Part shown: positions 1 through 5,687 of the stretch, piece after piece
Position numbering within the stretch: position 1 is the first letter of the stretch
Layout: the number at the start of each line of letters is the position of its first letter
DNA from: Paludibacteraceae bacterium
GTDB taxonomy: Bacteria > Bacteroidota > Bacteroidia > Bacteroidales > Paludibacteraceae
Reading direction: 5' to 3'
Assembly (NCBI GenBank): GCA_947445425.1
Contig: CANFFA010000150.1
Span: forward strand, 1-6,308
Length of the DNA stretch: 6,308 nucleotides
Made by a program: the position numbers and the translations under genes
The notes under the pieces: model-generated
The model's input: only the letters and a program-made list of their open reading frames with translations
Databases searched by the model: none
Told to the model about the DNA's origin: nothing

Positions 1-535
1 CAGCTTATGGAATAAATTCGTTAAAAAAGAATTCTTCAAAATGATAGAATGTAGAGTTCCAGATGGACTTAATTATGGTGAAGACTTTCATGTTACTTTT
101 CGATTATTCTATTACGCCGAAAGTATTTATAAAAGAGACAAAACTTACTATCACTACAACTGCATAAATAATCAATCAATAACAAGAGAGGTTACAGAAA
201 TGCATTTTGAAAATTCAATTAAACTTTGGAGCTTGATCGATGATTTTTTAAAAAACAAACTCATATTTGAGCGCTATAAACAATTTATAGTTCGACCAAA
301 AGCTGAAAGGAAATTGAGATTAATTCTCGACACAACTGATCCGAAATTAAGAAAAAAATATTCGACTATCTTCATGGAGGAAGAGATGAGTTGTCTACGT
401 TTATTTTCAAAAAGTGAGCGATTATTTTTATGGATATTAAGAAATAAAATGCACTCAATATTTGAATTGTTATATAAAGTTTTATTATTCAAAAACAAAC
501 TAAGTTCAATCGTCAACAATACAATAAAAAAGTGA
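1..535 (+). CDS. Family 2 glycosyltransferase, C-terminal part (gene continues off the left edge)
   Basis: The frame is open from base 2, giving 177 visible residues. The ATG at 41 is internal: the 13 codons before it (SLWNKFVKKEFFK) continue the alignment to the next gene. Over the first 72 residues, about 33 match residues 159-230 of that neighbour without a gap, including ECRVP, GLNY, the ED pair and MHFEN. The N-terminal GT-A domain, with the nucleotide-sugar site, would therefore be the roughly 158 residues lying outside the window. The ED pair fits the acidic motif that follows the GT-A core in many bacterial GT2 enzymes and often includes the catalytic base. The tail is hydrophobic and basic (LLYKVLLFKNK), suggesting peripheral binding to the inner membrane. 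By family, it should transfer a sugar from a nucleotide donor to a growing surface polysaccharide; donor and acceptor cannot be read. It ends in TGA overlapping the next start (GTGA). One 60-base line (421-480) has only 10 G/C. Confidence 0.88.
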   Translation, partial: SLWNKFVKKEFFKMIECRVPDGLNYGEDFHVTFRLFYYAESIYKRDKTYYHYNCINNQSITREVTEMHFENSIKLWSLIDDFLKNKLIFERYKQFIVRPKAERKLRLILDTTDPKLRKKYSTIFMEEEMSCLRLFSKSERLFLWILRNKMHSIFELLYKVLLFKNKLSSIVNNTIKK

Positions 536-1533
536 ATCCAAAAGTTTCGATACTCATACCTATCTATAAAACCTCAGCTTTTATAGAAAAATGTGCACAC
601 AGCCTATTTGGTCAAACCTTTTCTGAGATTGAATATATTTTCGTGGATGACGCCTCTCCAGATGACAGCATTATAAAATTAAAACGAATACTCGAAAAAT
701 ATCCAAATAGAGAAAAGCAAGTTACAATTATACATCATGAAATTAATAAGGGGCTTGCAAGTAGCAGAAATTCAGCTCTGGAGGCATCGAAGGGGGAATA
801 CATCGCAATTGTAGATAGTGATGATTATATCGATTTAAACATGATTGAAATTTTATATGATAAAGCAAGCGAACTTCATGCAGATATTGTCGTATCTGAC
901 TTAACTATTGAATATCCAAATAGCACTAGTTTATTCTACAATACAATCGAGCTAGACAAATGGACAAATTATGTCAATTTATTAAAACAAAAAAAACTCA
1001 GTAATACATTATGTAGTAAATTAATTCGCAAATCATTGTATACACATTCAGAATGTCGTGTTCCAGGTGGCCTAAATTATATGGAAGATGGATACGTTTT
1101 ATTGAGAATGTTTTATTTTGCAAATATTATTGTAAAAGTTGATCACGCATTCTATCATTACGTTCAATACAATGAAAATGCAATCACAAAAACTAAAAAT
1201 AGAATGCATTTTGAAAATGTGATTTCATTTTGGAACTTACTGGAAAATTTCCATTATGAGCATAATGAATTAGAAAGATTTCAACAAATCATAGAACTAC
1301 CAAAGGTCCAAAACAAAGTCCGATTAATGATTGACACTCATTCCTCTGCTCTTCGAAAAGAATACTACAATATGTTCAGAGACATAGAGATGAAGTACCT
1401 TTCCCATTTTAGAAAAGGTGAAATATTAATGATATTATTAGTAAGATATAAGTTATTTTGGCTTGCTCAACTTTTCCACAACCTACTTATTTTTAAAAAC
1501 AAAAGACATTTGAACAGAAAAATGTATAATTAA
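532..1533 (+). CDS. Family 2 glycosyltransferase (GT-A fold), probable surface polysaccharide synthesis
   Basis: A complete 333-residue GT2 enzyme. It opens with the typical first strand VSILIPIYK (residues 5-13), then FVDDASPDD (37-45), whose aspartates bind the nucleotide, NKGLASSRN (72-80), and the DxD-type metal site VDSDDY (94-99). An acidic ED pair at 185-186 matches the usual position of the catalytic base region. The last 45 residues are hydrophobic and basic without a clear membrane span, so it is probably a cytoplasmic enzyme attached to the inner membrane. The GTG start at 532 overlaps the previous stop by 4 bases; it places the first strand at residue 5, as expected, and suggests translational coupling. 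The family adds one sugar to lipid-linked O-antigen, capsule or exopolysaccharide; specificity is unknown. It is a tandem paralogue of the preceding gene. Sampled lines carry 20-32% G/C, against 42-50% in the aminotransferase, so transfer with a polysaccharide cluster is plausible. Confidence 0.93.
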   Translation: MNPKVSILIPIYKTSAFIEKCAHSLFGQTFSEIEYIFVDDASPDDSIIKLKRILEKYPNREKQVTIIHHEINKGLASSRNSALEASKGEYIAIVDSDDYIDLNMIEILYDKASELHADIVVSDLTIEYPNSTSLFYNTIELDKWTNYVNLLKQKKLSNTLCSKLIRKSLYTHSECRVPGGLNYMEDGYVLLRMFYFANIIVKVDHAFYHYVQYNENAITKTKNRMHFENVISFWNLLENFHYEHNELERFQQIIELPKVQNKVRLMIDTHSSALRKEYYNMFRDIEMKYLSHFRKGEILMILLVRYKLFWLAQLFHNLLIFKNKRHLNRKMYN

Positions 1534-1546
1534 TAATCATTCCATT

Positions 1547-1912
1547 ATGCTTAACCAATCACACACCCAAACCATTACCGTCATTGAGAGTCAAACAGCA
1601 CAATTTGTAGGTTCAGGCGGTCTTCCCGTTTTTTCTACCCCTTCATTAATTGCTTTAATGGAAAGTACGGCTATGAATATGCTAACAGACTTACCTGAAG
1701 GCAAAACCAGCGTGGGAACAGAAATAAGTATTAAACATTTGAAGGCAAGTGCAGTGGGTGCAAAAGTTCATTGCACAGCAACCATCACTGAAATTGAAGG
1801 GAGAAGGTATTCTTTTAGCGTGAAAGCTTTTGATGACAATGATTTTGTCTTAGGCGAAGGAACACACGAGAGATTCGTGGTTGATATTGAGAAGTTTATG
1901 AGTAAACTCTAG
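1547..1912 (+). CDS. Hotdog-fold acyl-CoA thioesterase, FlK (fluoroacetyl-CoA thioesterase)-like
   Basis: A complete 121-residue single-domain protein. The middle reads LPVFSTPSLIALMEST, followed by VGTEISIKHL and GEGTHERFVVD, the pattern of the FlK-like branch of hotdog thioesterases. FlK of Streptomyces cattleya uses Thr42, Glu50 and His76; Thr31, Glu39 and His64 here have nearly the same spacing (8 and 25 residues against 8 and 26), so the triad appears intact. Such enzymes hydrolyse small acyl-CoA thioesters in the cytoplasm, usually as dimers or higher oligomers. Most bacterial relatives have no known link to fluoroacetate and the real substrate is unknown. The length is normal for the family. 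It begins 13 bases after the glycosyltransferase stop, so it is probably co-transcribed, but it is more GC-rich (28 of 60 in line 1741-1800) and has no evident role in polysaccharide synthesis. It is probably an older resident gene next to the polysaccharide cluster. There is no Shine-Dalgarno sequence, as is usual in this phylum. Confidence 0.87.
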   Translation: MLNQSHTQTITVIESQTAQFVGSGGLPVFSTPSLIALMESTAMNMLTDLPEGKTSVGTEISIKHLKASAVGAKVHCTATITEIEGRRYSFSVKAFDDNDFVLGEGTHERFVVDIEKFMSKL

Positions 1913-1974
1913 ATTAACGATTAGTGATTAACGATTAGTGATTATTGGCATCACTAATCATTAAACATTAATCA
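1912..1974. repeat. Heptamer repeat array with inverted half (GATTARN units)
   Basis: Five 7-base units run in perfect phase from 1912 to 1946: GATTAAC, GATTAGT, GATTAAC, GATTAGT, GATTATT. The first unit begins on the last G of the thioesterase TAG. From 1953 to 1973 three units run in the opposite orientation (ACTAATC, ATTAAAC, ATTAATC), the last overlapping the lipoprotein stop codon. The repeat therefore fills the whole gap between two convergent genes. It shares its words with the array at 4183-4277. Confidence 0.85.
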
Positions 1975-1976
1975 CT
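1916..1976. terminator. Hairpin between convergent genes, probable bidirectional terminator
   Basis: Arms 1916-1942 and 1950-1976 are inverted copies: by hand, 22 of 27 positions pair, with a 7-base loop (TATTGGC). On the plus strand the hairpin follows the thioesterase stop directly and is trailed by a short T run (CTTTTAC). On the minus strand it begins within the lipoprotein stop codon and no clear T run follows. The stem is AT-rich rather than GC-rich, so termination strength is uncertain. Its position between two converging genes is the main argument for a terminator role. Confidence 0.6.
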
Positions 1977-2805
1977 CTTTTACGCTTTTTATTCGAGAAA
2001 TTTTGGAATGGGCTTTCTTAATTTCTGCTTTTAGTTTATCTACATCTTTCATTACCACCCACAATTGATAGGCTTGTGAAATGGCTTTTTTGTCGAATGA
2101 AGAAAGTATATACTGACAAGATCTTCTACCGATTAAGTTTACCTTGATTTGCTTGGCTTCGTATTGAGCAATAAAGGCAGAAACTCCTTTTTCTGCCTCA
2201 TTTTTAAAAGTAATTGATTCCCAATGTACAGCTCCATCGATGTAGCTATGATTGAAAGCATGAGAGACTGGTATAGTGTCGGTTTGTGAAAAGAGATCAT
2301 CAACACTCACTTTTACGGAAATATGCTCTAATTTTGAATTTCCACAATAGTTACTCACCAAATAGTAATCGGCCTTCTCATCTACATAGGCTTTCAGGTA
2401 AGTTCGGGTAGCATTATTTTCTGTTGTCTGTGATTTATAGACATAACTACCGATTTCCTGGTATTTCTTATCCTTTTCAAAGCGGAAATTCTTCTGAAGT
2501 TCCGCTTTTTCTTTTTCTTTCATTACCAACAGACTATCACAATAGCTTAAAGTTCTTGCATTTTCTCTACGAGCAATAGTATCGGCATAGGCCTGAGCTA
2601 CAGCACGTTTTTTTACAAGTCGTGGAAAAAGGAGGTGAATACTATCAATCTGAATCTTTGCCTGGTTGAAAGAATTCTGGAGAATTAGCTGTTCAATATG
2701 TTTCAATCGTATATCTGCTAATTTTTGCTGACCTTCTTTATCTTTACAGGAAACAAAAAACAGAATCGTAATTAAAAGCACTAAGATTTGATAATAAAAT
2801 TTCAT
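1972..2805 (-). CDS. Predicted lipoprotein of unknown function with helical N-terminal region
   Basis: A complete 277-residue protein with a lipoprotein signal: basic start MKFYYQ, hydrophobic core ILVLLITILFF, and lipobox FVSC with Cys20 as the lipidated residue. The acidic and basic residues after Cys (KDKE) loosely resemble the surface-export signal described for some Bacteroidota lipoproteins, so an outer-membrane location, perhaps surface-exposed, is possible but unproven. Residues about 29-107 are strongly helical and charged; the segment around IEQLILQNSFNQAKIQIDSI looks like one TPR-like helical pair. Residues about 115-235 look like a beta-rich domain, and the end (DVDKLKAEIKKAHSKISRIK) is a basic coiled coil. 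I recall similar Bacteroidales lipoproteins of unknown function, with a motif like KxQxDSIhxxFP, but cannot name the family. It is the last gene of the minus-strand series, 109 bases after the permease, and meets the thioesterase convergently. No function is assigned. Confidence 0.85.
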   Translation of the reverse strand: MKFYYQILVLLITILFFVSCKDKEGQQKLADIRLKHIEQLILQNSFNQAKIQIDSIHLLFPRLVKKRAVAQAYADTIARRENARTLSYCDSLLVMKEKEKAELQKNFRFEKDKKYQEIGSYVYKSQTTENNATRTYLKAYVDEKADYYLVSNYCGNSKLEHISVKVSVDDLFSQTDTIPVSHAFNHSYIDGAVHWESITFKNEAEKGVSAFIAQYEAKQIKVNLIGRRSCQYILSSFDKKAISQAYQLWVVMKDVDKLKAEIKKAHSKISRIKSVKE

Positions 2806-2914
2806 AAAAGTAATAATGAGTAATAATTTAATCGTAAATTAATACAACAAGGATAACAGTTTGATTTATTTTCTAAGTGAAACTCCGTGTTCTTAGTGCC
2901 TTATTGATAGGACT
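2806..2914 (-). other. Intergenic gap upstream of the lipoprotein, with CTNNGTG repeat
   Basis: This 109-base gap lies between the permease stop and the lipoprotein start. Three degenerate words, CTAAGTG (2873-2879), CTCCGTG (2883-2889) and CTTAGTG (2892-2898), recur every 9-10 bases. The same segment can form a weak bulged hairpin (CTAAG 2873-2877 with CTTAG 2892-2896, and AAC with GTT inside). A 9-base direct repeat, AGTAATAAT, occurs at 2809-2817 and 2819-2827, just before the lipoprotein ATG. On the minus strand TATCCTTG is a one-mismatch fit to the TAnnTTTG -7 element, but without a good upstream element I do not call a promoter. Confidence 0.5.
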
Positions 2915-4156
2915 TTACTCGTAACGAATAATCTTTGCAGGGGTAATTTTAGTAATCAAATAGGAAGGACCTATCATCATCAATAATGAAGCGAGTAAAG
3001 TCCCCATATTTAGTAGAAAGATATACATCCAGTCGAAATAGATTGGAACTTTAGCAACATAATAGGCTACTGGATCAAGTGGAATTACTCCTGTGAAGTA
3101 TTGAATTGCACAAAATGAGAGTCCAATTACATTGCCCCAAAACATCCCTTTGGCAATAAGAAAAAAGGAGTGATAGAGGAAGATTTTACGTACAGACCAA
3201 TCTGTAGCACCAAGAGATTTTAAAATACCGATCATATTGGTGCGTTCTAAAATAAGAATCAGTAAGCCTGAAATCATGTTAAAGCCAGCAACTGAAAGCA
3301 TCAATAAGAGTATGACCCATACATTTAAATCGAGCAAATCGAGCCAACTAAAAATCTGTGGATTAAGTTGTTTGACAGTTTGAGTGGTATAAGCTTTACC
3401 ATCGGCAGAAAATTTATTGGCAGTAGCGCCATATACCGCGTCACCCAACTCATCCATACGATCAAAATCGTAAATCAGCACCTCCAACCCGCTAAATGCA
3501 TCGGCCTCCCAACCGTTCAAGGCTTGCACCTGACGTATATCCGCAATTAGAAATAGTTTATCATATTCAATAAAATTAGTGGCATATATTCCAACAATTT
3601 TAAACTTACGTGCCCTCACTTGATCTTGAATAAAATAGGTAAAAAAACTATCGCCGAGTTTTAATCCTAAAAGATTTGCCAAGTATTTAGACAATACAAT
3701 CTCGTTTGATGGGGAGTCTTTGGACAAATCGAGTAGACGACCTTGGATAAGATTGGCTTTGAAAAAATCCCAATCAAAATCACGCTCCACCCCTTTGATC
3801 ACAATCCCTTGAAATTCAGTATCAGTTTTGATAATCCCCGGTTTCGTTGCAAAACGCTCTATGTGTTTTACACCATCTAAAGTTGAAATTTTGTGCAGTA
3901 AAGATGTATCCATTTTAATTGGATTCATCGCATAGGTATTGTTATTATCGAAATTTGTAACTTGTATATGCCCACCAAAACCAATGGTTTTGTTATGAAT
4001 TTCCGTTTTAAATCCAATCACAACCGCCACAGAAATAAGCATTACGGCTAGTCCAAGGGCAATGGCGATGGTGGCTATACGAACAGCAGGGCGAGAAACG
4101 TTCTTCTTGCCCTGCTGATAATGGATGCGTTTTGCTATAAAAAACTCTAGATTCAT
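2915..4156 (-). CDS. ABC transporter permease, LolC/LolE-type (FtsX family)
   Basis: A complete 413-residue inner-membrane protein with the LolC/LolE layout: a short cytoplasmic N-terminus with basic residues (FIAKRIHYQQGKK), one membrane span at about 27-48, a large periplasmic domain (49-278), then three spans at about 279-303, 327-355 and 375-400. The loop after the second span holds ERTNMIGILKSLGAT (304-318), the helix that contacts the ATPase in this family, and the protein ends in PAKIIRYE, matching the conserved P-A-x-x-L-R-Y-E end. Length and topology fit LolC/E, which with LolD release mature lipoproteins from the inner membrane to LolA. In Bacteroidota the exact substrate of such permeases is less certain, so a more general FtsX-family export role is possible. 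No ATPase gene is in the window, so the partner must be encoded elsewhere. The ATG lies only 16 bases after the T run of a strong hairpin, so expression by read-through would pass an apparent terminator. Confidence 0.92.
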   Translation of the reverse strand: MNLEFFIAKRIHYQQGKKNVSRPAVRIATIAIALGLAVMLISVAVVIGFKTEIHNKTIGFGGHIQVTNFDNNNTYAMNPIKMDTSLLHKISTLDGVKHIERFATKPGIIKTDTEFQGIVIKGVERDFDWDFFKANLIQGRLLDLSKDSPSNEIVLSKYLANLLGLKLGDSFFTYFIQDQVRARKFKIVGIYATNFIEYDKLFLIADIRQVQALNGWEADAFSGLEVLIYDFDRMDELGDAVYGATANKFSADGKAYTTQTVKQLNPQIFSWLDLLDLNVWVILLLMLSVAGFNMISGLLILILERTNMIGILKSLGATDWSVRKIFLYHSFFLIAKGMFWGNVIGLSFCAIQYFTGVIPLDPVAYYVAKVPIYFDWMYIFLLNMGTLLASLLMMIGPSYLITKITPAKIIRYE

Positions 4157-4172
4157 AAAAAAATGGTCAAAG

Positions 4173-4273
4173 AAAAAAAAACGATTAGTGATTAGTGATT
4201 AACGATTAGTGATTAGTGATTAAGGATTAAGGATTCGTTATCACTAATCGTTAATCACTAATCGTTAATCGTT
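4173..4273 (-). terminator. Intrinsic terminator (or attenuator) after the aminotransferase gene
   Basis: Read on the minus strand, the arms 4240-4273 and 4180-4213 form a 34-base-pair stem with two non-Watson-Crick positions (4189/4264 and 4188/4265). The inner 24 pairs are perfect and the loop is 26 bases. Eight T follow directly (4180-4173), the classic intrinsic terminator layout, although the stem is AT-rich and the T run begins within its outermost pair. It lies 32 bases after the aminotransferase stop and ends 16 bases before the permease ATG. It should insulate the two genes, or act as an attenuator if the permease depends on read-through. Confidence 0.7.
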
Positions 4274-4277
4274 AATA
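4183..4277. repeat. Long heptamer repeat array with inverted half (GATTARN units)
   Basis: Eight 7-base units run in perfect phase from 4183 to 4238: GATTAGT, GATTAGT, GATTAAC, GATTAGT, GATTAGT, GATTAAG, GATTAAG, GATTCGT. They are followed by inverted units at 4243-4270 (ACTAATC, GTTAATC, ACTAATC, GTTAATC) and a fifth partial copy to 4277. The words are the same as at 1912-1974, about 2.2 kb away. The array fills most of the 148-base gap between aminotransferase and permease. There are no spacers and no open frame of note. Confidence 0.88.
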
Positions 4278-4304
4278 TTTAACCTATTAACTTGTAATTT
4301 GTAA

Positions 4305-5504
4305 CTAAATCGTTCTTCCTGGATAAACTTGTAAAGCTTTTCCTAGCACGATGAGTGCTTGTTTTAAATCTTCTTTATCAAGGACATAAGCAATTCGAAC
4401 CTCATCTTTACCCAAACCATCCACTGTATAAAAACCAGAAGCAGGTGCCATCATAACTGTCTGACCTTCATATTCATAATCCGTCAATAACCAAGAACAG
4501 AAAATATCAGCATCATCAATGGGAAGTCGAGCAACTGTATAAAAAGCACCCATAGGAATAGGAGAATAGACACCCGGAATGCGGTTTAGACCATCAATTA
4601 AGAACTTACGACGCTCTACATATTCATTGTACATATCCAACATATATTCAGCAGGAGTATTCATGGCTGCTTCAGAAGCAATCTGACCCAAAAGTGGTGG
4701 ACTCAATCTTGCTTGACAGAACTTCATCACATTGGTGCGAACTTCTTTGTTTTTTGTTACCAAAGCCCCTACCCTAACACCAGTCATGCTGTATCGTTTT
4801 GAAACAGAATCAATCAGCACAACATTTTCCTCAATACCATCTAAATGAAAAGCAGAGATATAAGGTGCACCTGTATAACAGAATTCACGATATACTTCAT
4901 CTGAAAAAAGGTAAAGGTCGTATTTTTTTACTAAATCTCGGATCTGGTTCATCTCCGAGCGAGTATACAAATAACCCGTTGGGTTGTTTGGATTGCAAAT
5001 CAATATCCCTTTTGTTTTCGGTGTAATTAATTCCTCAAACTTCTCAATGGGTGGTAAAGCAAAACCCTCTTCAATTGTTGACACAACTGGTCGTACAATG
5101 GCACCAGCAGCAATAGCAAAGGCTGTATAATTAGCATACGCAGGCTCTGGGACAATAATTTCGTCACCCGGATCGAGACAGCTCATAAAGGCAAAATTAA
5201 CTGCCTCTGAACCACCAGTGGTTACGATGATATCATCTTCGGTAACATCAATATTAAAAGTATGATAATAGGCCGCTAATTTGTTTTTCAGCGTCTTAAT
5301 ACCATCACTTGGACTATATTCTAACACCGAACGGTCAATGTTCCGAATGGCATCTAATACGATCTGCGGAGTTTTCAAATCGGGTTGTCCGATATTAAGA
5401 TGGTAAACCTTAATACCCCTAGCCTTGGCTTTATCAGCCAAAGGAACTAATTTACGAATAGGCGATGCGGGCATATCTTGGCCCCGTTTTGAAGTGTGTG
5501 GCAT
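4305..5504 (-). CDS. PLP-dependent class I/II aminotransferase
   Basis: A complete 399-residue fold-type I enzyme of normal length. Visible landmarks in order: NIGQPD (37-42), TTGGSEA (95-101) for phosphate binding, Tyr123 in PAYANY stacking on the cofactor, NPNNPTG (171-177), SDEVY (201-205) with Asp202 pairing to the pyridine nitrogen, SVSKRYSMTGVRVG (233-246) with Lys236 forming the Schiff base, and Arg370 in DEVRIAYV holding the substrate carboxylate. All key residues are present, so it should be active in the cytoplasm, moving an amino group between an amino acid and a 2-oxo acid. Aspartate or aromatic substrates are possible; specificity cannot be read, so no gene symbol is given. Met11 is an alternative start, but the ATG at 5504 gives MPHTSKRGQDMPASPIRKL, resembling the N-terminus I recall for Bacteroidota homologues. 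It has its own likely promoter and a strong terminator, suggesting a single-gene transcript. Confidence 0.95.
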   Translation of the reverse strand: MPHTSKRGQDMPASPIRKLVPLADKAKARGIKVYHLNIGQPDLKTPQIVLDAIRNIDRSVLEYSPSDGIKTLKNKLAAYYHTFNIDVTEDDIIVTTGGSEAVNFAFMSCLDPGDEIIVPEPAYANYTAFAIAAGAIVRPVVSTIEEGFALPPIEKFEELITPKTKGILICNPNNPTGYLYTRSEMNQIRDLVKKYDLYLFSDEVYREFCYTGAPYISAFHLDGIEENVVLIDSVSKRYSMTGVRVGALVTKNKEVRTNVMKFCQARLSPPLLGQIASEAAMNTPAEYMLDMYNEYVERRKFLIDGLNRIPGVYSPIPMGAFYTVARLPIDDADIFCSWLLTDYEYEGQTVMMAPASGFYTVDGLGKDEVRIAYVLDKEDLKQALIVLGKALQVYPGRTI

Positions 5505-5532
5505 TTGTTACGTTATCAGTTAACAGAAATTT

Positions 5533-5551
5533 ATCAAGGCGACATCTTGAT
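5533..5551 (-). other. Small inverted repeat in the aminotransferase leader
   Basis: ATCAAG at 5533-5538 and CTTGAT at 5546-5551 are perfect inverted copies with a 7-base gap, inside the roughly 75-base leader implied by the putative promoter. It could be a leader hairpin or a small operator. The stem is only six pairs and I recognise no known riboswitch or regulator site, so a function is speculative. Confidence 0.3.
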
Positions 5552-5584
5552 TAATTGCTGTAATTTACAATTAAATCAATGTTG

Positions 5585-5592
5585 CAAAAGTA
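5585..5592 (-). promoter_or_regulatory. Putative Bacteroidota-type promoter (-7 element) for the aminotransferase
   Basis: On the minus strand the sequence reads TACTTTTG, an exact match to the TAnnTTTG -7 consensus used by the primary sigma factor of Bacteroidota. An imperfect -33 candidate, TTTCG, lies 18 bases upstream. Transcription would begin a few bases downstream, leaving a leader of about 75 bases before the ATG at 5504. The element lies in a true intergenic gap ahead of a housekeeping-type gene, which supports it; the weak -33 box lowers confidence. Confidence 0.5.
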
Positions 5593-5641
5593 GTAAAAAT
5601 AAGGCAATTTCGAAAATAATTACATCGTCAAAACAGAAGTA

Positions 5642-5679
5642 ATGCAGAATGCATAATTCACAATTCATAATTATGAATT
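5642..5679. repeat. Period-7 repeat with different words (ATGCATA/ATTCATA)
   Basis: From 5642 the sequence splits into in-phase 7-base units: ATGCAGA, ATGCATA, ATTCACA, ATTCATA, ATTATGA, ATT. A wider frame of GTAAT (5639-5643) and ATTAC (5677-5681) is also inverted. The period equals that of the GATTARN arrays but the words differ. It occupies the gap just after the receptor gene. Confidence 0.65.
5662..5679 (-). terminator. Perfect 18-base palindrome after the TonB-dependent receptor gene
   Basis: AATTCATAATTATGAATT is a perfect palindrome beginning 8 bases after the receptor stop codon as read on the minus strand. It may form a hairpin that ends or protects the receptor mRNA. It is entirely AT-rich apart from one G-C pair per arm, has no long T run after it, and as a perfect palindrome needs its centre to open as a loop. 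It could equally be a protein-binding site. Confidence 0.4.
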
Positions 5680-5687
5680 ACCATATT

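Noticed and set aside
41..43. ATG at 41 as the start of the first gene
   Set aside because: The frame is open to the window edge and the residues before this ATG align with the paralogue, so it is an internal methionine.
274..519. Minus-strand open frame inside the first glycosyltransferase
   Set aside because: It lies wholly antisense to a recognised gene and shows no domain; AT-rich shadow frame.
1505..1512. GACATTTG as a -7 promoter element for the thioesterase
   Set aside because: It mismatches the TA of TAnnTTTG, has no good -33 partner, and lies inside the glycosyltransferase gene.
1912..1974. Possible miniature transposable element (MITE)
   Set aside because: Inverted halves exist, but there is no target-site duplication and the units are simple tandem heptamers, so slippage or a terminator role fits better.
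3368..3550. Plus-strand open frame inside the permease gene
   Set aside because: Antisense to conserved permease codons, with no recognisable protein features.
4166..4173. TTTCTTTG on the minus strand as a promoter for the permease
   Set aside because: One mismatch at a key position and no TTG upstream in the repeat; it overlaps the terminator T run, so the match is probably chance.
4183..4277. Possible CRISPR array
   Set aside because: The 7-base units are contiguous with no spacers, and no cas genes are present.
4799..5026. Plus-strand open frame inside the aminotransferase gene
   Set aside because: Antisense to the catalytic motifs of an intact gene; no independent support.
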